Below are positions 16,666 through 26,578 of a stretch of DNA of 62,883 nucleotides, piece by piece (the first letter of the stretch is position 1; the number at the start of each line of letters is the position of its first letter). Origin of the DNA: Flavobacterium quisquiliarum (GTDB taxonomy: Bacteria > Bacteroidota > Bacteroidia > Flavobacteriales > Flavobacteriaceae); NCBI RefSeq assembly GCF_019308285.1, contig NZ_WWEM01000021.1, forward strand, positions 1-62,883, read 5' to 3'. The notes beneath the pieces were generated by a model. That model worked only from the letters and a program-made list of their open reading frames with translations. It had not been told where the DNA came from and made no database searches. The translations under genes were made by a program, and so were the position numbers.

Positions 16666-19119
16666 ATGTCAAATCATAAAATACTCACTATTGACAATCT
16701 GTCACTTCAAGAATTTGATTCAGAAGCAGAATTAATCCCTTTGTTAACTCCGGAAGACGAAGAGGAAATGAATAATGAAGAGCTTCCTGTTTCTCTGCCA
16801 ATTTTACCGCTACGTAATACTGTTTTATTTCCAGGAGTTGTTATTCCAATTTCTGCAGGAAGAGATAAATCGATAAAACTTATTAATGATGCCAATGCTG
16901 GCGGAAAGATAATAGGTGTTGTTTCACAAATTAATGAAGAAGATGAAGATCCGTCAAAAGATGATATTCATAAAATAGGTACTGTTGCTCGTATTTTACG
17001 TGTTTTAAAAATGCCTGATGGAAATGTAACCGTTATTCTTCAAGGTAAAAAGCGTTTCGAAATCGACGAAGTGGTTTCAGAAGAACCATACATGACAGCT
17101 ACTATTAAAGAAGTTGCAGAAGAACGTCCAGATGAAAATGATTCTGAATTCACAGCTATTTTAGATTCAGTTAAAGAATTGGCTATTCAAATTATTAAAG
17201 AAAGCCCAAATATTCCTTCTGAAGCTACTTTTGCAATTAAAAATATTGAAAGTCAGTCGTTTTTAATCAATTTTGTTTCTTCTAATATGAATTTATCAGT
17301 AAAAGAGAAACAAGGTCTTTTATCGATAAATGGTTTAAAAGAACGTGCTTTAGAGACGTTACGTTACATGAATGTCGAGCTTCAAAAATTAGAATTGAAG
17401 AATGACATTCAGTCAAAAGTTCGTTTTGATTTAGATCAACAGCAGCGTGAATATTTCCTTCATCAGCAAATGAAAACCATTCAGGAAGAATTGGGAGGCG
17501 TTTCGCAGGAAGAAGAAATGGACGAAATGGGCTTAAAAGCGAAAACCAAAAAATGGGACGAAAAAACGCAGAAACATTTCGAGAAAGAATTGTCAAAAAT
17601 GCGTCGCATGAATCCGCAGTCTCCTGATTTTGGTATTCAAAGAAACTATTTAGAGTTGTTTTTAGAATTGCCTTGGGGTGAATATTCTAAAGATAAATTC
17701 GACTTGAAATTTGCACAGAAAGTTTTAGATAAAGATCACTTCGGATTGGAAGAAGTGAAAAAGAGAATGATTGAGCATTTAGCAGTTTTAAAATTACGTA
17801 ATGACATGAAATCACCAATTATTTGTTTAACAGGGCCTCCAGGAGTTGGAAAAACTTCTATCGGACGTTCGGTTGCTGAAGCTTTAGGACGTGAATATGT
17901 TCGTATTTCGTTAGGTGGTTTGCGTGATGAAGCAGAAATTCGCGGGCACAGAAAAACTTATATTGGAGCGATGCCAGGAAGAATTATCCAAAGTTTGAAA
18001 AAGGCAGGAACTTCAAATCCAGTATTTATTTTAGATGAGATTGATAAATTATCAAGCGGTAATAGCGGTGATCCATCTTCAGCTTTATTAGAAGTATTAG
18101 ATCCAGAGCAAAACAGTGCTTTCTACGATAATTTCCTTGAAATGGGATATGACTTGTCTAAAGTAATGTTTATTGCGACTTCAAATAATATGTCAGCTAT
18201 TCAGCCAGCTTTGCGTGACAGAATGGAAGTTATTAAAATGTCAGGTTATACTATTGAAGAAAAAGTAGAGATTGCAAAAAGACATCTTTTTCCAAAACAA
18301 TTAGAAGCTCACGGTTTAACGGCAAAAGATTTAACAATTGGAAAAAAGCAATTAGAAAAAATTGTTGAGGGTTATACTAGAGAATCCGGAGTTCGTAATT
18401 TAGAAACCAAAATTGCTCAAGTTATTAGAAATGCTGCAAAATCGGTAGCAATGGAAGAGGAGTACAATAAAAAAGTGACAGACGAAGATATTGTTGCTAT
18501 TTTAGGTGTTCCAAGACTAGAGCGTGATAAATATGAAAATAATGATGTTGCTGGTGTTGTAACTGGTTTGGCTTGGACAAGTGTCGGCGGTGATATTTTG
18601 TTTATTGAATCTTTGATTTCTGAAGGAAAAGGCGCTTTGACTATTACAGGAAATCTAGGAACTGTAATGAAAGAATCGGCAACTATTGCTTTAGAATATA
18701 TTAAAGCAAATGCCAAGAAATTAGGTTTAAGCACCGAAATTTTTCAAAAATACAATATTCACCTGCATGTTCCAGAAGGAGCTACTCCAAAAGATGGTCC
18801 AAGTGCTGGTATTGCAATGCTGACCTCTTTAGTTTCGCTTTTAACTCAGAAAAAGGTAAAGAAAAGCCTAGCGATGACAGGAGAAATTACGCTAAGAGGA
18901 AAAGTTTTGCCAGTTGGTGGAATTAAAGAGAAAATCTTAGCCGCAAAACGAGCTGGTATTAAAGAAATTATTCTTTGTCATGAAAATAAAAGTGATATTG
19001 ATGAAATTAAAGCAGAATACTTGGACGGACTTTCATTTCATTATGTAAAAGAAATGAGCGAAGTTTTAGCAATTGCTTTAACAGATCAAAGTGTTAAAAA
19101 TGCGAAGACATTGAAATAA
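16666..19119 (+). CDS. lon: ATP-dependent protease La (Lon)
   Basis: 817 residues, cytoplasmic AAA+ serine protease that degrades misfolded and regulatory proteins. The order is LON substrate domain ([18 protein letters not shown], from about residue 45), coiled coil, AAA+ module with Walker [10 protein letters not shown] near 390 and Walker [10 protein letters not shown], then the S16 protease domain with catalytic Ser713 in DGPSAGIAM and a Lys near 756. Length and motifs are complete. It is monogenic, with a strong terminator behind it. Confidence 0.98.
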   Translation: MSNHKILTIDNLSLQEFDSEAELIPLLTPEDEEEMNNEELPVSLPILPLRNTVLFPGVVIPISAGRDKSIKLINDANAGGKIIGVVSQINEEDEDPSKDDIHKIGTVARILRVLKMPDGNVTVILQGKKRFEIDEVVSEEPYMTATIKEVAEERPDENDSEFTAILDSVKELAIQIIKESPNIPSEATFAIKNIESQSFLINFVSSNMNLSVKEKQGLLSINGLKERALETLRYMNVELQKLELKNDIQSKVRFDLDQQQREYFLHQQMKTIQEELGGVSQEEEMDEMGLKAKTKKWDEKTQKHFEKELSKMRRMNPQSPDFGIQRNYLELFLELPWGEYSKDKFDLKFAQKVLDKDHFGLEEVKKRMIEHLAVLKLRNDMKSPIICLTGPPGVGKTSIGRSVAEALGREYVRISLGGLRDEAEIRGHRKTYIGAMPGRIIQSLKKAGTSNPVFILDEIDKLSSGNSGDPSSALLEVLDPEQNSAFYDNFLEMGYDLSKVMFIATSNNMSAIQPALRDRMEVIKMSGYTIEEKVEIAKRHLFPKQLEAHGLTAKDLTIGKKQLEKIVEGYTRESGVRNLETKIAQVIRNAAKSVAMEEEYNKKVTDEDIVAILGVPRLERDKYENNDVAGVVTGLAWTSVGGDILFIESLISEGKGALTITGNLGTVMKESATIALEYIKANAKKLGLSTEIFQKYNIHLHVPEGATPKDGPSAGIAMLTSLVSLLTQKKVKKSLAMTGEITLRGKVLPVGGIKEKILAAKRAGIKEIILCHENKSDIDEIKAEYLDGLSFHYVKEMSEVLAIALTDQSVKNAKTLK

Positions 19120-19148
19120 ACATAGGTCTTAGAATTCCAAATATTTTT

Positions 19149-19200
19149 AAAATCCAAATTCCAACTCTAAGTAAATAGGTTGGAATTTGGATTTTTTTTA
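19149..19200 (+). terminator. Strong terminator of lon
   Basis: A perfect 16-bp stem, AAATCCAAATTCCAAC with GTTGGAATTTGGATTT, a 13-nt loop and a T run. Confidence 0.88.
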
Positions 19201-19247
19201 TTGGAATTTATTTAGCGTTTATTTTCATTTTTGCTGTTATATAATTT

Positions 19248-19255
19248 TATATTTG
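19248..19255 (+). promoter_or_regulatory. -7 promoter element (TATATTTG) upstream of porQ
   Basis: TAnnTTTG match 39 nt before the ATG at 19294. It lies inside the longer open frame from 19231, which argues against that upstream start. A TTG lies 14 nt upstream, shorter than usual. Confidence 0.4.
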
Positions 19256-19293
19256 TAGCTGCGTTATTCACAAATAGGAGCGTTCCAAAAGAC

Positions 19294-20313
19294 ATGTTTA
19301 AACAGATCGTTTTATTTTTTATGTTACTGATTTGTTCGACTTCGTTCGGACAAGTTGGAGGACGTTACACCTATCAATTTTTGAATTTGACAACTTCGCC
19401 AAGACAGGCTTCACTCGGTGGAGATGTTATTACTATATATGATGAAGATGTCAATCAGGCCATGTCTAATCCAGCGCTTATAAATGCGGACATGGACAAT
19501 CATTTGGCTATGAATTACGGGAGTTATTACGGAGAAGCTTCTTATGGAACAGCTTCATACGCCTATACTTATGATAGACACGTGCAAACGCTTTATGCGG
19601 GTGTAAGCTACATCAATTACGGCTCTTTTGAAGGGTATGATGAAAATGGGCAAGCAACTTCTAACTTTACAGGAAGTGAAGGTGCACTTACCGTAGGGTA
19701 TGCGTACAACGTTCCTTATACAAGTCTTTATTTGGGAGCTAATGCAAAACTTATAACTTCATCCTTAGAAAGTTATAATTCTATTGGTGGTGCTGTTGAT
19801 TTAGGTCTTTTGTATGTAGACGAAAGAAATGATATTAATTTTGGTTTGGTGTTTCGCAACATTGGAACACAGTTCACCACTTACTCTGGAATAAAAGAAA
19901 ATCTGCCTTTTGAAATCGTTGCTGGTATTTCGCAGGAATTAGAACATGTACCTATTCGCTGGCATCTTACATTAGAAAATTTACAGCAATGGAATATCTC
20001 TTTCTCGAACCCTAATCGAGGAGAAACCAATATTGATGGTTCAACAAGCGCAGAGAAAGTTTCATTTTTTAATAATGCATTAAGACACGTTGCTTTTGGA
20101 GTAGAACTTTTTCCGAAAAGAGCCTTTAATTTACGCGTCGGATATAATTTTAGAAGAGGAGAAGAATTAAGAGTTGATGAACAACGTAATTTCTCGGGAG
20201 TTTCGTTAGGATTTGGATTAAAGATAAATAAATTACGATTTAATTATTCCTATTCTAGATATACATTAGCTGCTAATACAAGTCTTTTCGGTTTAATTTT
20301 AAATTTTCAATAA
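19294..20313 (+). CDS. porQ: Type IX secretion system protein PorQ
   Basis: 339 residues from the chosen ATG, which gives a clean signal peptide (FKQIVLFFMLLICSTSFGQ). The mature start VGGRYTYQFLNLTTSPRQAS is characteristic of PorQ. The rest alternates strands and glycine-rich turns of an outer membrane beta-barrel ending in an aromatic residue region (LFGLILNFQ). PorQ is part of the T9SS machinery that exports adhesins and gliding proteins. Nearby L,D-transpeptidase and cmk genes follow on the same strand. Confidence 0.88.
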   Translation: MFKQIVLFFMLLICSTSFGQVGGRYTYQFLNLTTSPRQASLGGDVITIYDEDVNQAMSNPALINADMDNHLAMNYGSYYGEASYGTASYAYTYDRHVQTLYAGVSYINYGSFEGYDENGQATSNFTGSEGALTVGYAYNVPYTSLYLGANAKLITSSLESYNSIGGAVDLGLLYVDERNDINFGLVFRNIGTQFTTYSGIKENLPFEIVAGISQELEHVPIRWHLTLENLQQWNISFSNPNRGETNIDGSTSAEKVSFFNNALRHVAFGVELFPKRAFNLRVGYNFRRGEELRVDEQRNFSGVSLGFGLKINKLRFNYSYSRYTLAANTSLFGLILNFQ

Positions 20314-20375
20314 TTAAAAATTTAAAAAGAGTAATAATACTTCATTAATTATTCAGCAGTTTTTTCAAATTTTAA

Positions 20376-20984
20376 ATGAAAAAAATAGTGTTTATTTGCT
20401 TTCTTATTGTTTCGGCCTTTGCTGTATACTTTTTTATTGATAATGAAAAAAACATTGCTTCTCTTTCTTCTGAAGAATCAGAAAGAGTTGAATCTCAAGT
20501 TTCAGAAATCAAAAGAATTACAGAAAGTGATTCAAAATACAATAAAGAGATTGCTTTTTTGATTGACATGAAAATTCCATCAGGCAAAAATCGATTTTTT
20601 GTTTATGATTTGAAAACAAAAAAAATACTAGATCAAGGTTTGGTTGCTCATGGTTCTGGTTCGGAAACAGGAATCAAAGGAAAATTAAAATTTAGCAACA
20701 TACCGAATTCATTAAGTACTTCATTAGGTAGATATTCGATTGAAAATCATTATATTGGAAAGTTTGGAAAAGCGTACAAACTTTATGGATTAGACAAAAC
20801 AAACAATAATGCTTTTAAAAGAGATATTGTTTTTCATTATTATTATGATGTTCCGTATAAAGAGAAAGATGGTTACATTTGCAATAGCCAAGGTTGTCCA
20901 ATGGTAAATAAAAAATATTTTGACAGACTTGCAAAAATTATTGATAGTTCTGAATCGAAAATTGTAATGAGTATTTATTATTAG
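20376..20984 (+). CDS. Murein L,D-transpeptidase catalytic-domain family protein
   Basis: 202 residues. One N-terminal membrane segment or uncleaved signal (KIVFICFLIVSAFAVYFFI) is followed by a YkuD_2-type domain. Conserved segments are FFVYDLKTKKIL, GLVAHGSGS and the active-site C-terminal stretch SQGCPMV with the probable catalytic cysteine. Such enzymes make or edit 3-3 crosslinks in peptidoglycan; several members are uncharacterised. It lies 62 nt behind porQ and 42 nt before cmk, and could be in the same transcript. Confidence 0.82.
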   Translation: MKKIVFICFLIVSAFAVYFFIDNEKNIASLSSEESERVESQVSEIKRITESDSKYNKEIAFLIDMKIPSGKNRFFVYDLKTKKILDQGLVAHGSGSETGIKGKLKFSNIPNSLSTSLGRYSIENHYIGKFGKAYKLYGLDKTNNNAFKRDIVFHYYYDVPYKEKDGYICNSQGCPMVNKKYFDRLAKIIDSSESKIVMSIYY

Positions 20985-21026
20985 AATTTTGGAACTTTAA
21001 AAGAATAAACATTTAAAAATAAAGAA

Positions 21027-21719
21027 TTGAAAAAGATCACCATTGCTATTGACGGATTTTCATCAACAGGTAAAAGTACCTTAGCAAAACAACTGGCAAA
21101 AGAATTAGAGTATGTATATGTAGATACTGGCGCTATGTATAGAGCGGTAGCTTTTTTTGCTATGCAGCATAATTTAATTGGGGCCAATTTTTTTGATAAA
21201 GACGCTTTAGTTAGCGCATTGCCTAAAATTCAATTAGAGTTCAAGTTTAATGCAGATTTAGGTTTTGCCGAAATGTATTTGAATGGTGAAAATGTAGAGA
21301 AACAAATTAGAACAATTGAAGTTTCTAATTTTGTAAGCAAAGTTGCGACTGTTTCAGAAGTTCGTTCAAAATTAGTGGAACAACAACAGGAAATGGGTAA
21401 GAATAAAGGTATCGTTATGGATGGAAGAGATATAGGAACGGTTGTTTTTCCTGATGCCGAACTAAAGATCTTTATGACGGCCAGTGCAGAAACACGTGCA
21501 CAAAGACGTTTTGATGAATTACAGGCAAAAGGAGATAACGTAACCTATGAGGAAGTTCTTAAAAATGTTGTCGAGAGAGATAATTTAGATACCAGCAGAG
21601 AAGATTCGCCTTTGGTGATTGCAGACGATGCTATTGAGATAGATAATTCTTACTTAAATAAAGAAGAGCAGTTTGATGCTGTTTTAGAATTAGTGAATGA
21701 TGTTGTTAAAACAGCATAA
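21027..21719 (+). CDS. cmk: Cytidylate kinase
   Basis: 230 residues. It phosphorylates CMP and dCMP. The P-loop GFSSTGKST is at residues 8-16 and the CMP-binding DGRDIGTVVFPDA segment is near residue 130. The only plausible start is TTG at 21027, since the domain begins three residues later and no ATG lies upstream in frame. The C terminus is complete. Confidence 0.95.
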   Translation: MKKITIAIDGFSSTGKSTLAKQLAKELEYVYVDTGAMYRAVAFFAMQHNLIGANFFDKDALVSALPKIQLEFKFNADLGFAEMYLNGENVEKQIRTIEVSNFVSKVATVSEVRSKLVEQQQEMGKNKGIVMDGRDIGTVVFPDAELKIFMTASAETRAQRRFDELQAKGDNVTYEEVLKNVVERDNLDTSREDSPLVIADDAIEIDNSYLNKEEQFDAVLELVNDVVKTA

Positions 21720-21787
21720 TTTTTTGCAGATATTATTTTTAATGGTAGTTTTACCGCTTCATTTTTACTAAAGACAAATTATACTAT

Positions 21788-23164
21788 ATGGGTATTAAAA
21801 ATAGATTGATTTTAATGAGCTTTTTACAATTTTTTGTTTGGGGAGCTTGGCTTATAACAATTGGAAATTATTGGTTTGGTACAAAAAACTGGGAAGGAAC
21901 TCAATTCGGACTAGTTTTCGGAACCATGGGAATTGCTTCTCTTTTTATGCCTACACTTACAGGTATTATTGCTGACAGATGGATTAATGCTGAAAAATTG
22001 TATGGAGTCCTTCATATTCTTTATGCAGCTGTTTTGTTTGGAATAACACAAGTTTCAACTCCTGATACTTTTATTATAGTAATGCTTTTGGCGATGTGCT
22101 GTTATATGCCGACAATTGCTTTAAGTAATTCTATTTCTTATACTTCGCTTAAATTAAACAATAAAAATATTGTAAAAGACTTTCCGCCAATCCGTGTTTG
22201 GGGAACAATCGGTTTTATTGTTGCGATGTGGATTACAAACTTAAGTGGAAGCAAAGCAACTGAATATCAGTTTTATATTGCTGGAGCAGGAGCTTTAATT
22301 TTAGGAATTTATGCTTTTACATTACCAAAATGTGAGCCACAACGTTTAATTAAAGAAAATGCAACTTGGATTGAGACTTTAGGTTTAGAGTCATTTAAGT
22401 TGTTTGGAAACTATAAAATGGCTTTGTTTTTTGTTTTTTCTATGTTTTTAGGAGGAGCACTACAATTGACAAATGCTTATGGAGATGTGTTTTTAGATGA
22501 GTTCAAACATTTTCCTAAATATGCAGATTCGTTTGTAATTAAATATTCGACTATTATTATGTCGATTTCTCAGGTTTCTGAAACCTTATTTATTTTGGCA
22601 ATCCCATTTTTCTTGAGACGTTTTGGAATCAAACAAGTTATGCTAATCAGTATGCTGGCTTGGGTTCTTCGTTTTGGGTTATTTGCTTTTGGAGATCCAG
22701 TTGGAGGATTATGGATGATTATCTTGTCTTGTATTGTTTACGGAATGGCATTTGATTTCTTTAATATTTCAGGATCATTATTCGTAGAAAGTAATACCGA
22801 TTCTAAAATTCGTTCTTCTGCGCAAGGTTTATTTATGATGATGACAAATGGAGTAGGAGCGGTTTTAGGAAGTTTGACTTCTGGTTGGGCAATCGATCGT
22901 TTCTTTACAAAAACTTTTGCAAATACAACTGAGTTAGCGGGATTTTTACAAACAGATACAACGAACTCTAAAATGTTGGAGTTTGTAAAAGGTCAGGGGA
23001 ATTCAGTATCTCCAGATGGAATTTTTGCTAACCCGATTTTGATGAAAGACTGGCACACAATCTGGCTGTCTTTTGCTGCGTATGCTCTCATTATTGCAAT
23101 TGCTTTTGCTGTTTTATTTAAACACAAACACGATCCAAAAGAAATTGAGAATTTGAGTCATTAG
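21788..23164 (+). CDS. MFS nucleoside permease (NHS family)
   Basis: 458 residues and about twelve membrane helices. The N terminus MGIKNRLILMSFLQFFVWGAW and the segment GIIADRWINAEKL match nucleoside:H+ symporters of the NupG/XapB type. It probably imports nucleosides across the inner membrane. It lies behind cytidylate kinase, a metabolic fit. A strong terminator follows. Confidence 0.85.
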   Translation: MGIKNRLILMSFLQFFVWGAWLITIGNYWFGTKNWEGTQFGLVFGTMGIASLFMPTLTGIIADRWINAEKLYGVLHILYAAVLFGITQVSTPDTFIIVMLLAMCCYMPTIALSNSISYTSLKLNNKNIVKDFPPIRVWGTIGFIVAMWITNLSGSKATEYQFYIAGAGALILGIYAFTLPKCEPQRLIKENATWIETLGLESFKLFGNYKMALFFVFSMFLGGALQLTNAYGDVFLDEFKHFPKYADSFVIKYSTIIMSISQVSETLFILAIPFFLRRFGIKQVMLISMLAWVLRFGLFAFGDPVGGLWMIILSCIVYGMAFDFFNISGSLFVESNTDSKIRSSAQGLFMMMTNGVGAVLGSLTSGWAIDRFFTKTFANTTELAGFLQTDTTNSKMLEFVKGQGNSVSPDGIFANPILMKDWHTIWLSFAAYALIIAIAFAVLFKHKHDPKEIENLSH

Positions 23165-23175
23165 AATATACAATT

Positions 23176-23211
23176 AAGCCCGACAGTTTTATCTGTCGGG
23201 TTTGTTTTTTT
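23176..23211 (+). terminator. Terminator of the nucleoside permease gene
   Basis: AAGCCCGACAG pairs with CTGTCGGGTTT around TTTTAT, then a T tract. Confidence 0.88.
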
Positions 23212-23284
23212 AATATCCTCCTTGGTAATATGATTTGAATTTGAGACACATTAAGATTTTTAATTTAAAACTTATGTTATTAAT

Positions 23285-23824
23285 ATGAAAAAAAGTAAAT
23301 CAATATTTCTATTTTTTTTATTATTTATTTTTAGTGCTATTTATGCGCATAAAGATCGGATTGAAGTTCCGCAAAGACTTGTTTTTGTAATGAAAAATAA
23401 AGAAGTAGTTCGTTTTGATTATACTGATGTACAATTAGAAAAATTCTGCAAAGATATTGTTTATAAGAGGATAGTAATATCAGAAGTTCAATTGTTTTAT
23501 AAAACGGGAGAAATTGTAACTGTGCAATCGGATGGGATAAATTTGACTTTATTCAAGATAACATTTAAAGGAAAGAGTTTGTATGTTCCATCGGATAAAT
23601 TAAAAAAAATTAATGAGATTAATTTTTTCACTTTGTATTTGTTTTGGTCTGGTGAAAGTAATGCTTTTAATTCTCATTATTTATGTCTAAGATTTGATAT
23701 AGGAATAGAGTCTGCATTTAATGTTTTTCCAAATTTGGAACTGCATTTTGAGGATAAGAAGTTTACAAGAGCAGAAGTTTGGACGCAGACAAGCAAGAAT
23801 TCAAGGCAAGGAAAAATTTTTTAG
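23285..23824 (+). CDS. Hypothetical exported protein
   Basis: 179 residues. The signal peptide (SIFLFFLLFIFSAIYAH) is followed by a beta-rich body. VVRFDYTDVQLEKFCKDIVYK and TLYLFWSGESNAFNSHYLCLRFD are the most structured stretches. No family recognised. It is flanked by a terminator on the left and a palindromic repeat on the right, so it is probably a single-gene unit. The function is unknown. Confidence 0.6.
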   Translation: MKKSKSIFLFFLLFIFSAIYAHKDRIEVPQRLVFVMKNKEVVRFDYTDVQLEKFCKDIVYKRIVISEVQLFYKTGEIVTVQSDGINLTLFKITFKGKSLYVPSDKLKKINEINFFTLYLFWSGESNAFNSHYLCLRFDIGIESAFNVFPNLELHFEDKKFTRAEVWTQTSKNSRQGKIF

Positions 23825-23857
23825 TATAAAATTTAGAAGAGTGTAATTTCGTATAGT

Positions 23858-23896
23858 AACCCCGACAGGTTTTTAAAACCTGTCGAGGTTTTGTTT
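23858..23896. repeat. Palindromic hairpin repeat, terminator-like
   Basis: AACCCCGACAGG and CCTGTCGAGGTT pair with one mismatch across TTTTTAAAA, followed by T-rich sequence. It can serve as a terminator for the two converging genes. A degenerate copy lies at 24412-24444, which suggests a dispersed repeat family. Confidence 0.7.
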
Positions 23897-23906
23897 TGAA
23901 TCAGTT

Positions 23907-24380
23907 TTAAAGTTTGTTTCTGAATATTAGGAATAACAACAAAGGTAAAATACAGATTACAATATATGTTTTCAGTTTATTATTGCGTTCAATTTCTTGT
24001 GAAACATTTATACTCTTTTGATTTTCATAAGCAAATCTTGAAAGACGATTGTCTAAGTACCATATGTATAACGAATCATTATGTTTAGACATGTATTCGG
24101 ATATTTCAGATTCATACGATTCATGATTTAAAACATTTCCTTTATTAAAGTAATGATTTATTGATTTTATAGATGAGCTTTTTCCGCTCCTGGTTGATGA
24201 TGTTTTTGTAGAGTCAATTTTCACTTTAATTTTCCTGAACGCTTTTTCGTTTTTGATAACTTTATAATTATCAGAAAATTCCATAGCAAAAAGAAAGGCC
24301 ATAAAAGAAGGGAAAACTAATACTAGAAGAAGTAAAATTGATAAATAACTTTTTCCCTCATCTTGAGATTCTTGTTTCAT
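23907..24380 (-). CDS. Hypothetical two-helix membrane protein
   Basis: 157 residues from the ATG at 24380. A longer open frame to 24539 runs through repeat and RNA-element sequence and is not used. One membrane helix near the N terminus (YLSILLLLVLVFPSFMAFLF) and one at the C terminus (TYIVICILPLLLFLIF) flank a charged loop of about 90 residues. A TATATTTG element on the minus strand at 24402-24409 supports this start. No family recognised. Confidence 0.6.
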   Translation of the reverse strand: MKQESQDEGKSYLSILLLLVLVFPSFMAFLFAMEFSDNYKVIKNEKAFRKIKVKIDSTKTSSTRSGKSSSIKSINHYFNKGNVLNHESYESEISEYMSKHNDSLYIWYLDNRLSRFAYENQKSINVSQEIERNNKLKTYIVICILPLLLFLIFRNKL

Positions 24381-24401
24381 GGGCGGTGAATTTCTTGATT
24401 G

Positions 24402-24409
24402 CAAATATA
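24402..24409 (-). promoter_or_regulatory. -7 promoter element (TATATTTG, minus strand)
   Basis: The plus-strand CAAATATA reads TATATTTG on the minus strand, 22 nt before the ATG at 24380. No matching TTG box is seen at normal spacing. Confidence 0.4.
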
Positions 24410-24411
24410 GT

Positions 24412-24444
24412 AAACCCGATAGGTTTTTAAAACCTGTTGGATTT
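24412..24444. repeat. Degenerate palindromic repeat, second copy
   Basis: AAACCCGATAGG and CCTGTTGGATTT pair with one mismatch and two G-T pairs across TTTTTAAAA. The loop is identical to that of the repeat at 23858. Confidence 0.55.
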
Positions 24445-24485
24445 GTTTCATTTAGGAACTTATGAAAAAGTAAAAGTTCTAGCCT

Positions 24486-24566
24486 AGCCCCGATAGAAGT
24501 GGAAATCCTTTTGTGACTCGTTTCTTTAACGAGACACAAAAGATTGGAGCGGATAGCGGGACTAAA
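24486..24566 (+). ncRNA. Flavo-1-like structured RNA element
   Basis: A nested structure: outer AGCCCCG with CGGGACT, inner CCTTTTGTG with CACAAAAG, and an apical CTCGTT/AACGAG stem. The flanking GATAGAAGTGGAAATCC and GATTGGAGCGGATAG segments recur in the copy at 43766-43853. The conserved blocks match what I recall of the Flavo-1 RNA motif of flavobacteria, whose function is unknown. It lies about 70 nt upstream of the rpsA promoter, so it is not in the rpsA leader if that promoter is used. Confidence 0.65.
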
Positions 24567-24630
24567 GGTGATAAAAAAACGGAAATTCGTTGCTCCTTAA
24601 CAAAATCACTGATAATCAGTCTTAAAATAT

Positions 24631-24661
24631 TTTGTAAGTCCAAATATTTGTAGTAATTTTG
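24631..24661 (+). promoter_or_regulatory. Promoter of rpsA
   Basis: TTTG, then 19 nt, then TAATTTTG, a full match to the flavobacterial housekeeping promoter (TTTG with TAnnTTTG). Transcription would start near 24668, giving a leader of about 110 nt before rpsA. Confidence 0.75.
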
Positions 24662-24780
24662 CAGACCTTTTGGCAGAGAAGAGTTTCCTTTAGGTATCAA
24701 CTATTTATGTAAAACAACTTCTGTATTTTCTATCGCATAGAGAAACTCGAGAAAAACAGAATACAAATTTTTTTATCAGC

Positions 24781-26556
24781 ATGTCTGAACAAACAAAATC
24801 ACAAGAAGAGTTTTTAGCAAATTTTAACTGGCACAACTTCCAAGAAGGAATCGATGCAGTAGATGAAAAAAACTTACAAGAGTTTGAGGAACTAGTATCA
24901 AAAACTTTCATCGCTACAGATCAAGAAGAAGTAGTTGAAGGAGTTGTAGTTAGAATTACAGATAGAGATGTTATCGTTGATATCAATGCTAAATCTGAAG
25001 GTGTTATTTCTTTAAACGAATTTCGTTACAACCCAAATTTAAAAGTAGGTGACAAAGTTGAAGTATTAATCGACATCCGTGAGGATAAAACAGGTCAATT
25101 AGTATTATCTCACAGAAAAGCACGTACTATCAAATCTTGGGATAGAGTTATTGCAGCAAATGAAACTGGAGAAATCGTTAACGGTTTTGTTAAATGCAGA
25201 ACTAAAGGAGGTATGATTGTTGACGTATTCGGAATCGAAGCGTTCTTACCTGGATCTCAAATTGACGTTAAGCCAATTAGAGACTACGATGTATATGTAA
25301 ACAAAATGATGGAATTCAAAGTGGTAAAAATCAACCACGAATTCAAAAACGTTGTTGTATCTCACAAAGCTCTTATCGAGGCTGATATTGAAGTACAGAA
25401 AAAAGAGATCATCGGTCAATTACAAAAAGGACAAGTATTAGAAGGTGTTGTTAAAAACATCACTTCTTATGGTGTGTTCATTGACTTAGGTGGTGTTGAC
25501 GGATTAATTCACATTACTGACCTTTCTTGGAGTAGAATCAACCACCCAAGTGAAGTTCTTGAATTAGACCAAAAATTAAACGTTGTAATCCTTGATTTCG
25601 ATGATGAGAAAACAAGAATTCAATTAGGATTGAAACAATTAAACGCTCACCCATGGGATGCTTTAGATGCTAACTTAACTGTTGGTGATAAAGTTAAAGG
25701 TAAAGTAGTTGTAATCGCTGATTACGGTGCTTTCATCGAAGTTGCTGAAGGTGTTGAAGGTTTAATCCACGTTTCTGAAATGTCATGGTCAACTCACTTA
25801 CGTTCTGCTCAGGACTTCGTGAAAGTTGGAGATGTTGTTGAAGCAGTTATCTTAACTCTTGACAGAGATGATCGTAAGATGTCATTAGGTATCAAACAAT
25901 TAACTCAAGATCCATGGACTGACATTACTTCTAAATACCCAGTAGGTTCTAAACATACAGGTATCGTTAGAAACTTCACAAACTTTGGTATTTTCGTAGA
26001 ATTAGAAGAAGGAATTGATGGATTAATCTACATTTCTGACCTTTCTTGGACTAAGAAAATCAAACACCCATCTGAGTTTGTAAACGTTGGTGAAAAACTT
26101 GATGTTGTAGTATTAGAATTAGATGTTGAAGGACGTAAATTATCTTTAGGTCACAAACAAACTACTGCTAATCCTTGGGATCAATACGAAGATTCTTTCG
26201 CTGTAGGAACTATCCACAATGGTGAAATTTCTGAAATCGTTGACAAAGGAGCTACTGTAGAATTCGGAGATGATATCGTTGCTTTCATTCCTACTCGTCA
26301 CCTTGAAAAAGAAGACGGAAAGAAATTGAAAAAAGGTGATACTGCTGATTTCAAAGTAATCGAGTTCAACAAAGAATTCAAAAGAGTAGTTGCTTCTCAC
26401 ACTGCTATCTTCCGTGAAGAAGAAGAGAAAAACGTGAAAGCTGCTGCTGAAACTACTACATCTGCATCTACAAACGCACCAGCTGCAACTTTAGGTGACA
26501 ACAATGATGTATTAGCTGCTTTAAAAGCTAAAATGGAAAAAACTGAGAAAAAATAA
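24781..26556 (+). CDS. rpsA: 30S ribosomal protein S1
   Basis: 591 residues with six S1 (OB-fold) RNA-binding repeats, beginning at about residues 52, 135, 215, 300, 385 and 475. The central ones show the classic GVFID-DGLIHITDLSW and GAFIEV-EGLIHVSEMSW patterns. The C-terminal tail is rich in Ala, Thr and Lys. S1 binds mRNA on the small subunit and helps initiation. Codons are visibly biased to C-ending forms (ATC, AAC, TTC) compared with the neighbours, as expected for strong expression. It is a single-gene unit with its own promoter and terminator. Confidence 0.97.
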   Translation: MSEQTKSQEEFLANFNWHNFQEGIDAVDEKNLQEFEELVSKTFIATDQEEVVEGVVVRITDRDVIVDINAKSEGVISLNEFRYNPNLKVGDKVEVLIDIREDKTGQLVLSHRKARTIKSWDRVIAANETGEIVNGFVKCRTKGGMIVDVFGIEAFLPGSQIDVKPIRDYDVYVNKMMEFKVVKINHEFKNVVVSHKALIEADIEVQKKEIIGQLQKGQVLEGVVKNITSYGVFIDLGGVDGLIHITDLSWSRINHPSEVLELDQKLNVVILDFDDEKTRIQLGLKQLNAHPWDALDANLTVGDKVKGKVVVIADYGAFIEVAEGVEGLIHVSEMSWSTHLRSAQDFVKVGDVVEAVILTLDRDDRKMSLGIKQLTQDPWTDITSKYPVGSKHTGIVRNFTNFGIFVELEEGIDGLIYISDLSWTKKIKHPSEFVNVGEKLDVVVLELDVEGRKLSLGHKQTTANPWDQYEDSFAVGTIHNGEISEIVDKGATVEFGDDIVAFIPTRHLEKEDGKKLKKGDTADFKVIEFNKEFKRVVASHTAIFREEEEKNVKAAAETTTSASTNAPAATLGDNNDVLAALKAKMEKTEKK

Positions 26557-26578
26557 TTCTTAGCTTTTTTATAAATAG

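Noticed and set aside
19231..19293. Upstream extension of porQ
   Set aside because: It would add 21 residues before a good signal peptide and contains the promoter -7 element.
24381..24539. Upstream extension of the small membrane protein at 23907
   Set aside because: The added 53 residues translate palindromic repeat and Flavo-1 sequence; the ATG at 24380 precedes a normal membrane protein start.
24479..24700. Minus-strand open frame across the Flavo-1 element
   Set aside because: The translation follows the inverted structure of the RNA element and repeats, with no family features; it is a shadow of the structured element.
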